From: Candidatus Shapirobacteria bacterium
GTDB lineage: Bacteria; Patescibacteriota; Microgenomatia; UBA12405
Reading direction: 5' to 3'
Assembly: GCA_028709405.1 (NCBI GenBank)
Contig: JAQVXB010000003.1
Coordinates: 1-19,552 of the forward strand
Length of the DNA: 19,552 nt
Both the position numbers and the translations under genes were made by a program. Each line of letters begins with the position of its first letter. Position 1 is the stretch's first letter. Shown here piece by piece: positions 12,480-19,552 of this stretch. The notes under the pieces are model-generated. The model was not told where the DNA came from. It worked only from the letters and a program-made list of their open reading frames with translations, and ran no database searches.

Positions 12480-14438
12480 ATGAAAATTTTTGAAGATTTA
12501 AAGAGAAAATTCTCAATTTCCAATTTCCAATTTCCAAAAAAGAAGAAAGAGGATAAAAAAGGGAAAAAAACTGAGGGAAAAAATAAGATACCTAAGGAAA
12601 TTATGGATAAATTACCACCGGGGGTAAAGATTAAAAGAATTGAAGTTGGACCCAAACAAATAGTTAAATTGGTAATTTATTTAATTTTAGGATATTGGTT
12701 ATTATCAAGTTTAATGCAGTTGGTGATGCCAGAAATAGTATCTCAGGTTTCAATTTCGGAAATAATTACAGCAGTTAAAGGTGATCAAGTAGAAAAAATT
12801 GTGGTGGCTGATAATCAAATATTGGCAACGTTAAAAACAGAAGATAAAGTTTTAGTGGCTTCTAAAGAAACAGCTATTTCAATGACGGAAATTTTACAGA
12901 GGGAAGGGGTTGATTTGGCAAAAGTTAGCTTGCAAATTGAGAATAGACAAGGGTGGAAAATGTTGGGGGAAGTTTTTACATTACTTTTATCGTTTGGATT
13001 GCCAATACTTTTTATATTATGGTTGTTTAAAAAACAGGGTGGAGGAGCTGGTGGTGGTGGAATGTTTGGTTTTGGAAAATCAACAGCAAGACTTTTTATT
13101 AAAGGAAAACAAAGCTTAACTTTTAAAGATGTAGCTGGAGTAGAAGAGGCAAAAAATGATTTAGTAGAAGTAGTGGACTTTTTGAAACACCCAGAAAAAT
13201 ATCACAAAATGGGAGCAAGAGCCCCTAAGGGAGTGCTTTTGGTAGGACCAAGTGGAGTTGGTAAGACTTTATTGGCAAAAGCAGTTGCAGGTGAGGCTGG
13301 GGTACCATTTTATTCAATGGCTGGGTCAGAATTTATGGAAATGTTGGTTGGGGTGGGTGCTTCAAGAGTTAGGGATTTGTTTGGAACTGCTAAAAAAGCA
13401 GGAAAGGCGATAATTTTTATTGATGAAATTGATGCAATTGGTCGAATTAGAGGAGGAATGGATGGTGGACATGGAGAAAGGGAACAAACTCTAAATCAAA
13501 TTTTGGTGGAAATGGATGGATTTGAAATAAGTACAGCGGTGGTGGTGTTGGCGGCAACAAATAGAGGTGATTTACTTGATCCAGCATTACTTAGACCTGG
13601 TCGCTTTGATAGAAGGGTAGTTTTGGAATTGCCAGATTTGGAGGCGAGAAAAGAAATTTTGAAAATTCATGCCAGAGGTAAACCTTTTGATGAAGATGTA
13701 AATTGGGAACTAGTGGCTAAGTCGACAGTTGGTTTTTCTGGAGCAGAATTGGAAAATATGTTAAATGAGGCAGCGATTGGAGCGGCAAGATTTAATAAGA
13801 CTAAAATTAATATGAAAGATATTGATGATGCTAGTTTAAAGGTAAAACTGGGAGCGGAAAAGAAAAGATCACAAAGTGATGAAGATAAATTAATGACGGC
13901 TTATCATGAAGCTGGCCATGCAATTGTAAACTTTGCGGAAAAATTAGATCCGGTTTCTAAAATATCAATAATTTCTCGAGGGATGGCTTTGGGTTTCACT
14001 TTAATTCCGCCACAAAAAGATATTATTCATCACACTAAATCTAAATTGATTAAACAAATGGCGATGGCGATGGGTGGTAGAGCAGCGGAAGAACTTATTT
14101 TTGGAGATATTACGACTGGAGCGGCGTCGGATATTTCTAATGCCACTAATATTGCTAGAAATATGGTGGTGGAATGGGGAATGAGTGATTTGGGACCAGT
14201 TAATTTGGGACCACAAATTGGCATAGGGGATTGGGGTAAGGCTTATATGGAGCCAGCTAAAATTTCGGATAATATGCAAGGAAAAGTTGATGAGGAAATT
14301 AATAAATTTGTAGAGAAGGCTTTTGCTGAAGCTAAAAAGGTATTAAAAAACAATAAAGAAAAATTAGAAAAAGTGGCCAAGGCTTTGGTTGAAAGAGAAA
14401 ATCTAAACCAGGAAGAGTTTGAAGAATTACTTAAGTAA
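12480..14438 (+). CDS. ftsH: ATP-dependent zinc metalloprotease FtsH
   Basis: A 652-aa membrane-bound AAA+ protease that degrades damaged membrane and short-lived cytosolic proteins. After a basic cytoplasmic N-terminal extension come membrane helix 1 (about residues 62-82), a small external domain and helix 2 (about 160-182). Next are the AAA+ module with Walker A GPSGVGKT (256-263), Walker B IIFIDEID (311-318) and the second region of homology ATNRGDLLDPALLRPGRFDR (359-378). The zinc site HEAGH is at 476-480 and the downstream Asp segment is in GAASDISNATNIARNMV. Walker A deviates from the usual GPPGTGKT at two positions but keeps the essential Gly-Lys-Thr. The N-terminal extension contains a heptamer-derived SISNFQFPKKKK stretch. 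All catalytic parts are present. Confidence 0.96.
   Translation: MKIFEDLKRKFSISNFQFPKKKKEDKKGKKTEGKNKIPKEIMDKLPPGVKIKRIEVGPKQIVKLVIYLILGYWLLSSLMQLVMPEIVSQVSISEIITAVKGDQVEKIVVADNQILATLKTEDKVLVASKETAISMTEILQREGVDLAKVSLQIENRQGWKMLGEVFTLLLSFGLPILFILWLFKKQGGGAGGGGMFGFGKSTARLFIKGKQSLTFKDVAGVEEAKNDLVEVVDFLKHPEKYHKMGARAPKGVLLVGPSGVGKTLLAKAVAGEAGVPFYSMAGSEFMEMLVGVGASRVRDLFGTAKKAGKAIIFIDEIDAIGRIRGGMDGGHGEREQTLNQILVEMDGFEISTAVVVLAATNRGDLLDPALLRPGRFDRRVVLELPDLEARKEILKIHARGKPFDEDVNWELVAKSTVGFSGAELENMLNEAAIGAARFNKTKINMKDIDDASLKVKLGAEKKRSQSDEDKLMTAYHEAGHAIVNFAEKLDPVSKISIISRGMALGFTLIPPQKDIIHHTKSKLIKQMAMAMGGRAAEELIFGDITTGAASDISNATNIARNMVVEWGMSDLGPVNLGPQIGIGDWGKAYMEPAKISDNMQGKVDEEINKFVEKAFAEAKKVLKNNKEKLEKVAKALVERENLNQEEFEELLK
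12510..12537. repeat. TTTCCAA heptamer array in the ftsH N-terminus
   Basis: TTCTCAA followed by three exact TTTCCAA units, contiguous, 30 bp into the gene. It encodes ISNFQFP in the cytoplasmic extension before the first membrane helix. Confidence 0.8.
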
Positions 14439-14445
14439 ATTTATT

Positions 14446-14537
14446 TAATTTAAATTTTCGATACGAATTTTTTATGTCTGGTGAATGTGCGGTGCACATT
14501 CAAGGCCACAAAAAATTGCATCTTCAAATTTAAATTA
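14446..14537. repeat. Long-hairpin element, copy 4
   Basis: It fills the gap between the ftsH stop (14438) and the stop of the convergent gene (14538). Distal arms TAATTTAAATTT (14446-14457) and AAATTTAAATTA (14526-14537) are perfect complements. The core at 14466-14517 has arms AATTTTTTATG / CACAAAAAATT, invariant TCTGGT and AAGGC, and a perfect inner stem GAATGTGC / GCACATTC with loop GGT. Here it could serve as a bidirectional terminator. Confidence 0.88.
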
Positions 14538-16229
14538 TTACTTATTTTCTTCCAAGTTTATGATGCGTTGGAGAATGGCAAGGGTGCCAAGAGTTACAGT
14601 CTCGATGCCATTTATGCCAAGATTACTGTCGCCAAGATTTTGAAGACTAGAATAGGGAGTGTCGGAGGTGTAATTGATAATACCTAGATCATAAGGACAA
14701 TTATTGAGATCGATAATAGTATCTTTTGGGGCTTGTTGATCATAACAACTTTCGGTGATGGCGCTTAAATAAGGACCAGATTCCATTTCGATGACAGTTA
14801 TATTGTTTTTAAAATAAAAATTCAGGAGAGATTTGTTTTCGAGAAAGGTACCGAGTACAGAGACAGCTTTTTGATTGGTTAAAACAGAACCTTGATTATT
14901 AATGTAAGGGAAAAAATCGTTAAAACAGTTTTTAAATAAATAAGAATTTTGGGTATGTTCATCAAAAACTAAACGAGGAATTTGGATATCGCCAACTTCA
15001 CCATTGAGAGTGGCGGCTTTGCCAAGAACATAGACACCTTTAATGTTTTTAACATTTTCCATAACTTCGGTTAGAAGATGATAGGCGGAAAAGCCAAGAG
15101 GATAATCTATATTAAAGATTAAAGCATTACTTTTTTCTAATTTAAGATGACTTTTTATTTTTAAACGAGGATCAAGATATTTAGATTTAACCAGATTTTT
15201 GATGGGAAAAATTTGGACAGTAATATCTAAATAATTGGCATTAGGAATGGTTAAAATGCCGAGTTTTTTTTGAAGATCCTGATATTGTTTTTTAGAATTT
15301 GGATCGGAGAGAAAATATTTAGAAGCAAAATAGATAAAATCTAAAGGATCTAGTCGTGATTCTTTTGATTTTATTTGAAGCCAGTTTCGGTAAAGTGAGG
15401 GATGATTGATTTTTAGGTCGGATAAAATTTCAAATTGATGAGCCAGAGGAAAACCGGTAAAAGTATTGAGTAAACTGTGGGTATTGCTGGAAACAAAATA
15501 AATTTCTTGACGAGAAATGTGAAAGGCAGGTGAGACAAAGGTAGCAATATTTTTCCACCATTTTTGGGTAGATTTGGTGTAGTTTAACCAAGAAGCGGAA
15601 AGAAGTTGAACTTTTAGATTTAATTGAGATTTATAGATTTTTTTTAATTTATCGTTCCAATTTGGACCAAGAGAAGAAATAAAATTTTGCCATTCTTTTT
15701 GATTAACTTTAAATTTTTTATAAAAATGACCGGATTCTAACTCTTTTTTGAATAAAGAATAAAGGGCATAATTTTTATGGAAAAGATGGTTAAATTTGTT
15801 CCATTCTGTTTGGAGAGTAATAAGAATGTTAATAATATCGTCAATATCTGAAACAGAAGCAATAAAATAGGCTAAAATATTTTTTAGGGAATTAAAGTGA
15901 GCAACTCGACGACGACTTTTGGATTTAACCGATTTCCATTTGGTGACATTTTTATAATTAGCAGTTTCAAAAATTTCTGGACTTTGGCCGAGGATTATTT
16001 TTTCGACCTGATCAATAATTTTAGGAAGACGATTGAGTGAATAAACTAGGGCAGAAAAATCAACTTCTTTTGGATTATGGCCAAGAGGATGAAGAATAGA
16101 CTTCATTTTGAGATGGGAAGAGGATAGAGAATGAATAGTTACTTCAAGATTTGATTTGAGAGCAGAGCGATAAGACCGAACATGGTTTTCAATCGAAGAA
16201 ATATTGGAAGTTGGTAAGAGAGAGGGCAT
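14538..16229 (-). CDS. Unknown 563-aa protein with nucleoside-phosphorylase-like C-terminus
   Basis: I do not recognise the whole protein. The N-terminal ~350 residues are soluble and mostly helical with a basic patch (KSKSRRRVAHF), and no domain is evident. The C-terminal ~200 residues resemble the PNP/UDP/AMP-nucleosidase fold: GVYVLGKAATLNGEVGDIQIPRLVFDEH (about 395-422) recalls the glycine-rich and GD-x-x-x-P segments. ITVIEMESGPYLSAI (near 478-490) recalls the MES/MEG substrate-binding motif, and IINYTSDTPY follows. A nucleosidase or phosphorylase acting on a purine nucleotide is possible, but the reaction is not shown. It has no signal or membrane segment. It is convergent with ftsH and divergent from the 864-aa gene; a weak TAAACT -10 box lies 5 nt before its ATG. 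Confidence 0.65.
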   Translation of the reverse strand: MPSLLPTSNISSIENHVRSYRSALKSNLEVTIHSLSSSHLKMKSILHPLGHNPKEVDFSALVYSLNRLPKIIDQVEKIILGQSPEIFETANYKNVTKWKSVKSKSRRRVAHFNSLKNILAYFIASVSDIDDIINILITLQTEWNKFNHLFHKNYALYSLFKKELESGHFYKKFKVNQKEWQNFISSLGPNWNDKLKKIYKSQLNLKVQLLSASWLNYTKSTQKWWKNIATFVSPAFHISRQEIYFVSSNTHSLLNTFTGFPLAHQFEILSDLKINHPSLYRNWLQIKSKESRLDPLDFIYFASKYFLSDPNSKKQYQDLQKKLGILTIPNANYLDITVQIFPIKNLVKSKYLDPRLKIKSHLKLEKSNALIFNIDYPLGFSAYHLLTEVMENVKNIKGVYVLGKAATLNGEVGDIQIPRLVFDEHTQNSYLFKNCFNDFFPYINNQGSVLTNQKAVSVLGTFLENKSLLNFYFKNNITVIEMESGPYLSAITESCYDQQAPKDTIIDLNNCPYDLGIINYTSDTPYSSLQNLGDSNLGINGIETVTLGTLAILQRIINLEENK

Positions 16230-16234
16230 AAATT

Positions 16235-16240
16235 AGTTTA
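16235..16240 (-). promoter_or_regulatory. Weak -10 box of the 563-aa gene
   Basis: TAAACT on the minus strand ends 5 nt before the ATG at 16229; no ribosome binding site. Confidence 0.35.
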
Positions 16241-16242
16241 GC

Positions 16243-16270
16243 AAGTCAAAAGTCGAAAGTCGAAAGTTTA
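16243..16270. repeat. AAGTNNA heptamer array in a divergent promoter region
   Basis: Four contiguous units AAGTCAA, AAGTCGA, AAGTCGA, AAGTTTA, located 14 bp beyond the start codon of the minus-strand gene. It belongs to the same family as 2044-2079 and 4561-4595. Confidence 0.8.
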
Positions 16271-16329
16271 TGAATTTTACTAAGTTTATAAAAAAAGATA
16301 GGTAGATTGCAGAAAAAAGTGAGGGAAGG

Positions 16330-16335
16330 TATAAT
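16330..16335 (+). promoter_or_regulatory. -10 box of the 864-aa gene
   Basis: A perfect TATAAT ends 6 nt before the ATG at 16342, with a partial -35 (TTGCAG, 16307-16312) at 17-bp spacing. The predicted start of transcription is the start codon. Confidence 0.65.
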
Positions 16336-16341
16336 TGGGGC

Positions 16342-18936
16342 ATGAATGAAAGTCAACCAGTAAATCCTTTTGCAGAAAAATTTGCAAAATCTGTTGAAGC
16401 TAAGATTGAAGCAGATAAAATTAAAAATACTCGTGAAAATGCAGTTGATTTGATTAAAAATAATGTTGATTTTTTTGGTGGACAAGATGAAGAAAGAAAA
16501 TCAGAGATAGCAACTAGAATTTTTAGTAAATTTGGTAGAGGTTATACGGATTTTAATAGTATGGTTGAAGCTAGTAATAATACTAGTAAAAATCAAAGAA
16601 TAGCTTTTGGAGATATAGATAGCCTGACAGATTCCGTATATATAACAATGAATATGAGTGTTTTAGGTGAAAGTTTGATAACTGATTCAATGACAGCTGA
16701 ACAAATAAATGAAATTTTACCTAAACAATTTAAAGGAATTGGAGAGAAGATAAAGAAAAAAGGATTAATGGATCATGTAAAGGATGAATTGATAGAAATA
16801 AATAAAGAAATTGATGAGGGTAATTTATTTGTTACACAGGATAAAATTGCCAGAAGTGGTTATTACAAAAAATTGGGTGAACATCTTAAAGAATTACCAG
16901 AAAATTCTTATATTAGAAAATATATAGAAGTTACTAGAGATATTTTTGAAGATTTGGGAATATTAGAAGTGAAAGGAAAAGGAGATAGAGGATATTTTGA
17001 TGAAGAAGGAAATTATCAGAGCTATGATTATATACCTCCAATAAGAAATGCAGAGGGAGAATGGGAAGGTGGTTCAAGATGGGAATTGTCTCCAGAATAT
17101 GCGGCAATGGCAATGAAATTTATGGATCATAATATGAGATGGCAAACATATACTCCTCCAGAATGGTATAAAAAATTAGATAGTGAAACCCAATATAGAA
17201 TTGATGTAATGATTGCTATAAATGAAACAGCTTCAGGTTTATCTAATGCTGGTAAAGATTTGGAAAAAATTTTGGGAAGTGGATCGGCTTTTAGTTTCAG
17301 TCATGAAAAAATGAACATGTTGTATAATGAAGATTTTACTTTAGTGGAAAGTAAAATACTACATGATTTATGTGAATTTTATACTGATAAAAATGGGATT
17401 TCTTGTTTAAGATATAAAGAAAAATTTTATAAACTTGCTGAAAAAAATAAAGAAGGGAAAACAATAGATGGGCAAGAAATAGATGATGCAGGTTTTGTTC
17501 TAGAAAATGATAGAAGAGTTATAATTCCAGAAACTGAAGAAAATAGAGGGAAAGGTGTTAGAACAATTGACCAGGATGTGTTTCGTAAATTAGAAAATAT
17601 TATGGATTATAAAGAAGAATTAGCTCTTTTTTTATCAAAAAGAGAAGGGTCTAAATATACTTGGGAGACATATAAAAAAGATACTCCAGACGGTAAACAT
17701 AAAAAAGGGGAAATTGTTTGTGATGATAAAGGTGAAAAAATTTCACATTGGATGAATAAGATGAGTGCTTATACGGCTTGGAATAAAGTTTTTGGTATGG
17801 GTGACACTAGTGTATGGGACAGAATGAGAATTTTACCTACTTGGGATGGAATTATAAGTGATGGAGTAAGAACTTTGAACCCTGAATATAAAGCGAGATC
17901 AAAATGGCAAGTGATGAAGAGTGGAAAAGTTAGAAACGATCAAAATCTATTTGATGTGGAATATTTTGGTGGTAATATGGCTGATTATGTTGCAAAAGTT
18001 ATGAAATTGGAAAAAGATTTAGGTCCAATTGATGGAAACGAAAAATTGAGAGATAAAATAATAAGTGGAAAGACTAGAATTTTAGTTTCAAAAACTTTTT
18101 ATGGAATGCTTGACTTTGTTAATGAAGGAAGGGATTTAAATAAAAATAGTGGAAGAAGTTTAGCTAAAGTGGTTATGGATTATGCGTCTTTTGATGAAAA
18201 TAATAATTATAAAATAAAAGGGGATAAGGTTGAATTTAGGAAAGGCCAAGTTACATTTATGAATGAATTTAGAGATTCAATGGAAGCTTCTATAACAGCT
18301 TATCAATATATGATGGGTAAAGCTGATGTTAAAGATTTAAATGTTTGGGCAAGAAACATAAAAGATAAAATGGGGATGTTGAATGGAATTACTTGGAATG
18401 GTAAAAGACCTTTTTCTTATACCAGAGATCCTTCTTTTTGGAGAGATATTTTAGTTGGGGCTTATGGCGCAGACATGTCTAGGGTATCAACAGATCATAT
18501 AAGTATTAATAATCCAGAGTCTAAAGATGGAACAAAAAAAAGTTATAGTTATTATATATATGATATATTGAAAGATAATTTAGGTATTGCTGATATGGTT
18601 AATATAAATAAAACAGCGCAGCTTTTGGGAGTAGCTGTTGGAGATGATGAAAGTGTAGATAGTGGATGGGTTAAAACAAAGACTAATAGTTTAGAAAGAA
18701 AAGAAAAAATTAAAACAACTTCCTTAGAAGAAAGACAAAATGAAGAAATTAGAAAAGGGAGAAAATATTTTCCTCAAGAAACAATGGATTTAATAAATAA
18801 GGCTAGATCTATAAAAGGTTATCCTGGAAATGGTGATTTTGAAAATCTTAAGAAAGATTTTGAATGGGCTATTGTAATGGGTGATTCTACTTATATTGAT
18901 AGTTTGGCTAATGCAATAGTTGCTTTTAAGCCTTAA
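16342..18936 (+). CDS. Large soluble protein of unknown function (864 aa)
   Basis: I do not recognise this protein. It has no signal peptide and no membrane helix, and is rich in Lys, Glu, Asp, Asn and Met, so it is probably cytoplasmic. The N-terminal 160 residues look helical (EKFAKSVEAKIEADKIK, then long Lys/Glu stretches). The middle contains Trp/Tyr-rich segments such as MRWQTYTPPEWYKKLD and MSAYTAWNKVFGMGDTSVWDRMRILPTWDGI. There are no Walker, zinc-finger or nuclease motifs I can identify. The C-terminus ends with a helical stretch (GDSTYIDSLANAIVAFKP). It faces the TrbL/VirB6-like gene tail to tail across 32 bp, which hints at, but does not prove, a link with a secretion apparatus. Codon use matches its neighbours. 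Confidence 0.8.
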   Translation: MNESQPVNPFAEKFAKSVEAKIEADKIKNTRENAVDLIKNNVDFFGGQDEERKSEIATRIFSKFGRGYTDFNSMVEASNNTSKNQRIAFGDIDSLTDSVYITMNMSVLGESLITDSMTAEQINEILPKQFKGIGEKIKKKGLMDHVKDELIEINKEIDEGNLFVTQDKIARSGYYKKLGEHLKELPENSYIRKYIEVTRDIFEDLGILEVKGKGDRGYFDEEGNYQSYDYIPPIRNAEGEWEGGSRWELSPEYAAMAMKFMDHNMRWQTYTPPEWYKKLDSETQYRIDVMIAINETASGLSNAGKDLEKILGSGSAFSFSHEKMNMLYNEDFTLVESKILHDLCEFYTDKNGISCLRYKEKFYKLAEKNKEGKTIDGQEIDDAGFVLENDRRVIIPETEENRGKGVRTIDQDVFRKLENIMDYKEELALFLSKREGSKYTWETYKKDTPDGKHKKGEIVCDDKGEKISHWMNKMSAYTAWNKVFGMGDTSVWDRMRILPTWDGIISDGVRTLNPEYKARSKWQVMKSGKVRNDQNLFDVEYFGGNMADYVAKVMKLEKDLGPIDGNEKLRDKIISGKTRILVSKTFYGMLDFVNEGRDLNKNSGRSLAKVVMDYASFDENNNYKIKGDKVEFRKGQVTFMNEFRDSMEASITAYQYMMGKADVKDLNVWARNIKDKMGMLNGITWNGKRPFSYTRDPSFWRDILVGAYGADMSRVSTDHISINNPESKDGTKKSYSYYIYDILKDNLGIADMVNINKTAQLLGVAVGDDESVDSGWVKTKTNSLERKEKIKTTSLEERQNEEIRKGRKYFPQETMDLINKARSIKGYPGNGDFENLKKDFEWAIVMGDSTYIDSLANAIVAFKP

Positions 18937-18950
18937 TAAAGTAATTTGAT

Positions 18951-18967
18951 TTTAAATTAAATTTAAA
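18951..18967. terminator. AT-only dyad between convergent genes
   Basis: TTTAAATT / AATTTAAA around one central base gives a 6-bp hairpin with a 5-nt loop between the convergent 864-aa and TrbL-like genes. With no GC pairs, it is a weak candidate for a bidirectional terminator. Confidence 0.3.
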
Positions 18968-18968
18968 G

Positions 18969-19552
18969 TTAGTGTTTACTAGTGAAATATTTAATTGCTG
19001 TTCCTATTTTACCTTTTTTCCCTCGAGTACTATTCGAAGCTTGACCCTTTCCATCGGTCTCCCATTGAGTGGCAACTTTATTAGCACCGTATTTAGCTCC
19101 ACCCCCAATTACTCTATTTATATTTTTACCATAAGGTGTGAATCCTTCACCAATAGCTTTGCCCCATGGGGATGGTTTAATTTGGAATATAAATTCAGGA
19201 ATCATTTGAGGAAGTTTAGAAACCAACATTAAACCTCCAAGCCCAATGGCAATTGAAAGGATTTTTCCTCCAGATAAAAATTCTAATCCAGAGGGTGACC
19301 ACATATTGCTACTAGCAGAAACAGCATCCATTATGGTTTTTAACATGATTAAAAAGATTAGACTGATTGGGAAAACTAAAATATTGGCAATAATATCGGT
19401 TAACCAAGATCCAAAACCCATTTTCATGTTGGGGATAGCACCAAGAGCAATTTCTAGTGGACCAATAATAGTTTTAATAAGGATGTTTATATAGCATTTA
19501 ATTAGATTAAAGAAAAATTTCAATCCGTAATAAAGTACGATTATTAAAACCC
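18969..19552 (-). CDS. TrbL/VirB6-like polytopic membrane protein (C-terminal part)
   Basis: The gene runs off the right edge. A TTG at 19523 is a possible start, but the frame stays open with hydrophobic codons (VLIIVLYYG) up to the end, so this is most likely the C-terminal ~190 residues of a larger protein. Visible are hydrophobic segments (NLIKCYINILIKTIIGPLEIAL, LTDIIANILVFPISLIFLIML, LSIAIGLGGLMLV), the segment KLPQMIPEFIFQIKPSPWGKAIGEGF and a basic hydrophilic tail with GGGAKYGANKVA. This pattern resembles the TrbL/VirB6 channel components of type IV secretion-like systems in CPR genomes. The assignment rests on topology and general resemblance. Confidence 0.55.
   Translation of the reverse strand, partial: VLIIVLYYGLKFFFNLIKCYINILIKTIIGPLEIALGAIPNMKMGFGSWLTDIIANILVFPISLIFLIMLKTIMDAVSASSNMWSPSGLEFLSGGKILSIAIGLGGLMLVSKLPQMIPEFIFQIKPSPWGKAIGEGFTPYGKNINRVIGGGAKYGANKVATQWETDGKGQASNSTRGKKGKIGTAIKYFTSKH

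Noticed and set aside
14001..14279. Minus-strand ORFs (92 and 64 aa) within ftsH.
   Set aside because: They are antisense to the conserved FtsH peptidase domain and show no motif of their own.
14481..14687. 68-aa plus-strand ORF beginning in hairpin copy 4.
   Set aside because: It starts within the repeat and overlaps the C-terminus of the 563-aa gene; no recognisable protein.
18972..19494. Two plus-strand ORFs at the right end.
   Set aside because: They are antisense to the TrbL-like gene, whose frame is open and has coherent membrane segments.

Overview
This AT-rich window (code 11 reads cleanly and TGA acts as a stop) looks like the chromosome of a Candidate Phyla Radiation / Patescibacteria bacterium, probably Microgenomates-like. 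The reasons are a compact protein set, a DUF4012 protein fused to a degenerate epimerase domain, an RNHCP-type zinc protein, a short YidC, lineage-restricted large proteins, and genes lacking Shine-Dalgarno sequences. The lineage is inferred from style, not from a marker tree.

Layout. 1-803: a possibly 5'-truncated NlpC/P60 peptidase and a small membrane-anchored protein. 805-3569: dnaN and dnaA on the minus strand, with DnaA boxes between and upstream of them. 3859-5891: the classic divergent rpmH-rnpA-yidD-yidC-jag cluster (ribosome, tRNA processing, membrane insertion), ending in a two-hairpin terminator. 5966-8451: an O-antigen ligase/polymerase-like protein and a Wzx-type flippase, i.e. 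surface polysaccharide assembly. 8452-8877: a structured intergenic region. 8878-14438: the epimerase/DUF4012 protein, an RNHCP zinc protein and the FtsH protease. 14538-16229 (minus): a 563-aa protein with a nucleoside-phosphorylase-like C-terminus. 16342-18936: an 864-aa soluble protein I do not recognise. 18969-19552 (minus): the C-terminal part of a TrbL/VirB6-like membrane protein that runs off the window.

The most notable content lies outside normal gene calling. (1) A four-copy long-hairpin element has an invariant internal-loop sequence and compensatory base changes in its stems. (2) Almost every gene has a TATAAT-like -10 box only 5-8 nt before its start codon and no Shine-Dalgarno, so leaderless transcription appears to be the rule here. 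(3) A second, two-hairpin palindromic repeat family serves as an intergenic terminator and is also inserted in frame inside two proteins. (4) Tandem heptamer and octamer micro-repeats recur in spacers and inside genes, including the N-terminus of FtsH and the promoter position of dnaA. (5) One GC-rich palindromic island precedes ftsH. (6) By eye, the + strand is G-rich on both sides of dnaA, so the skew does not appear to switch at the dnaA/rpmH junction.

I see no tRNA, rRNA, CRISPR array or transposase gene.
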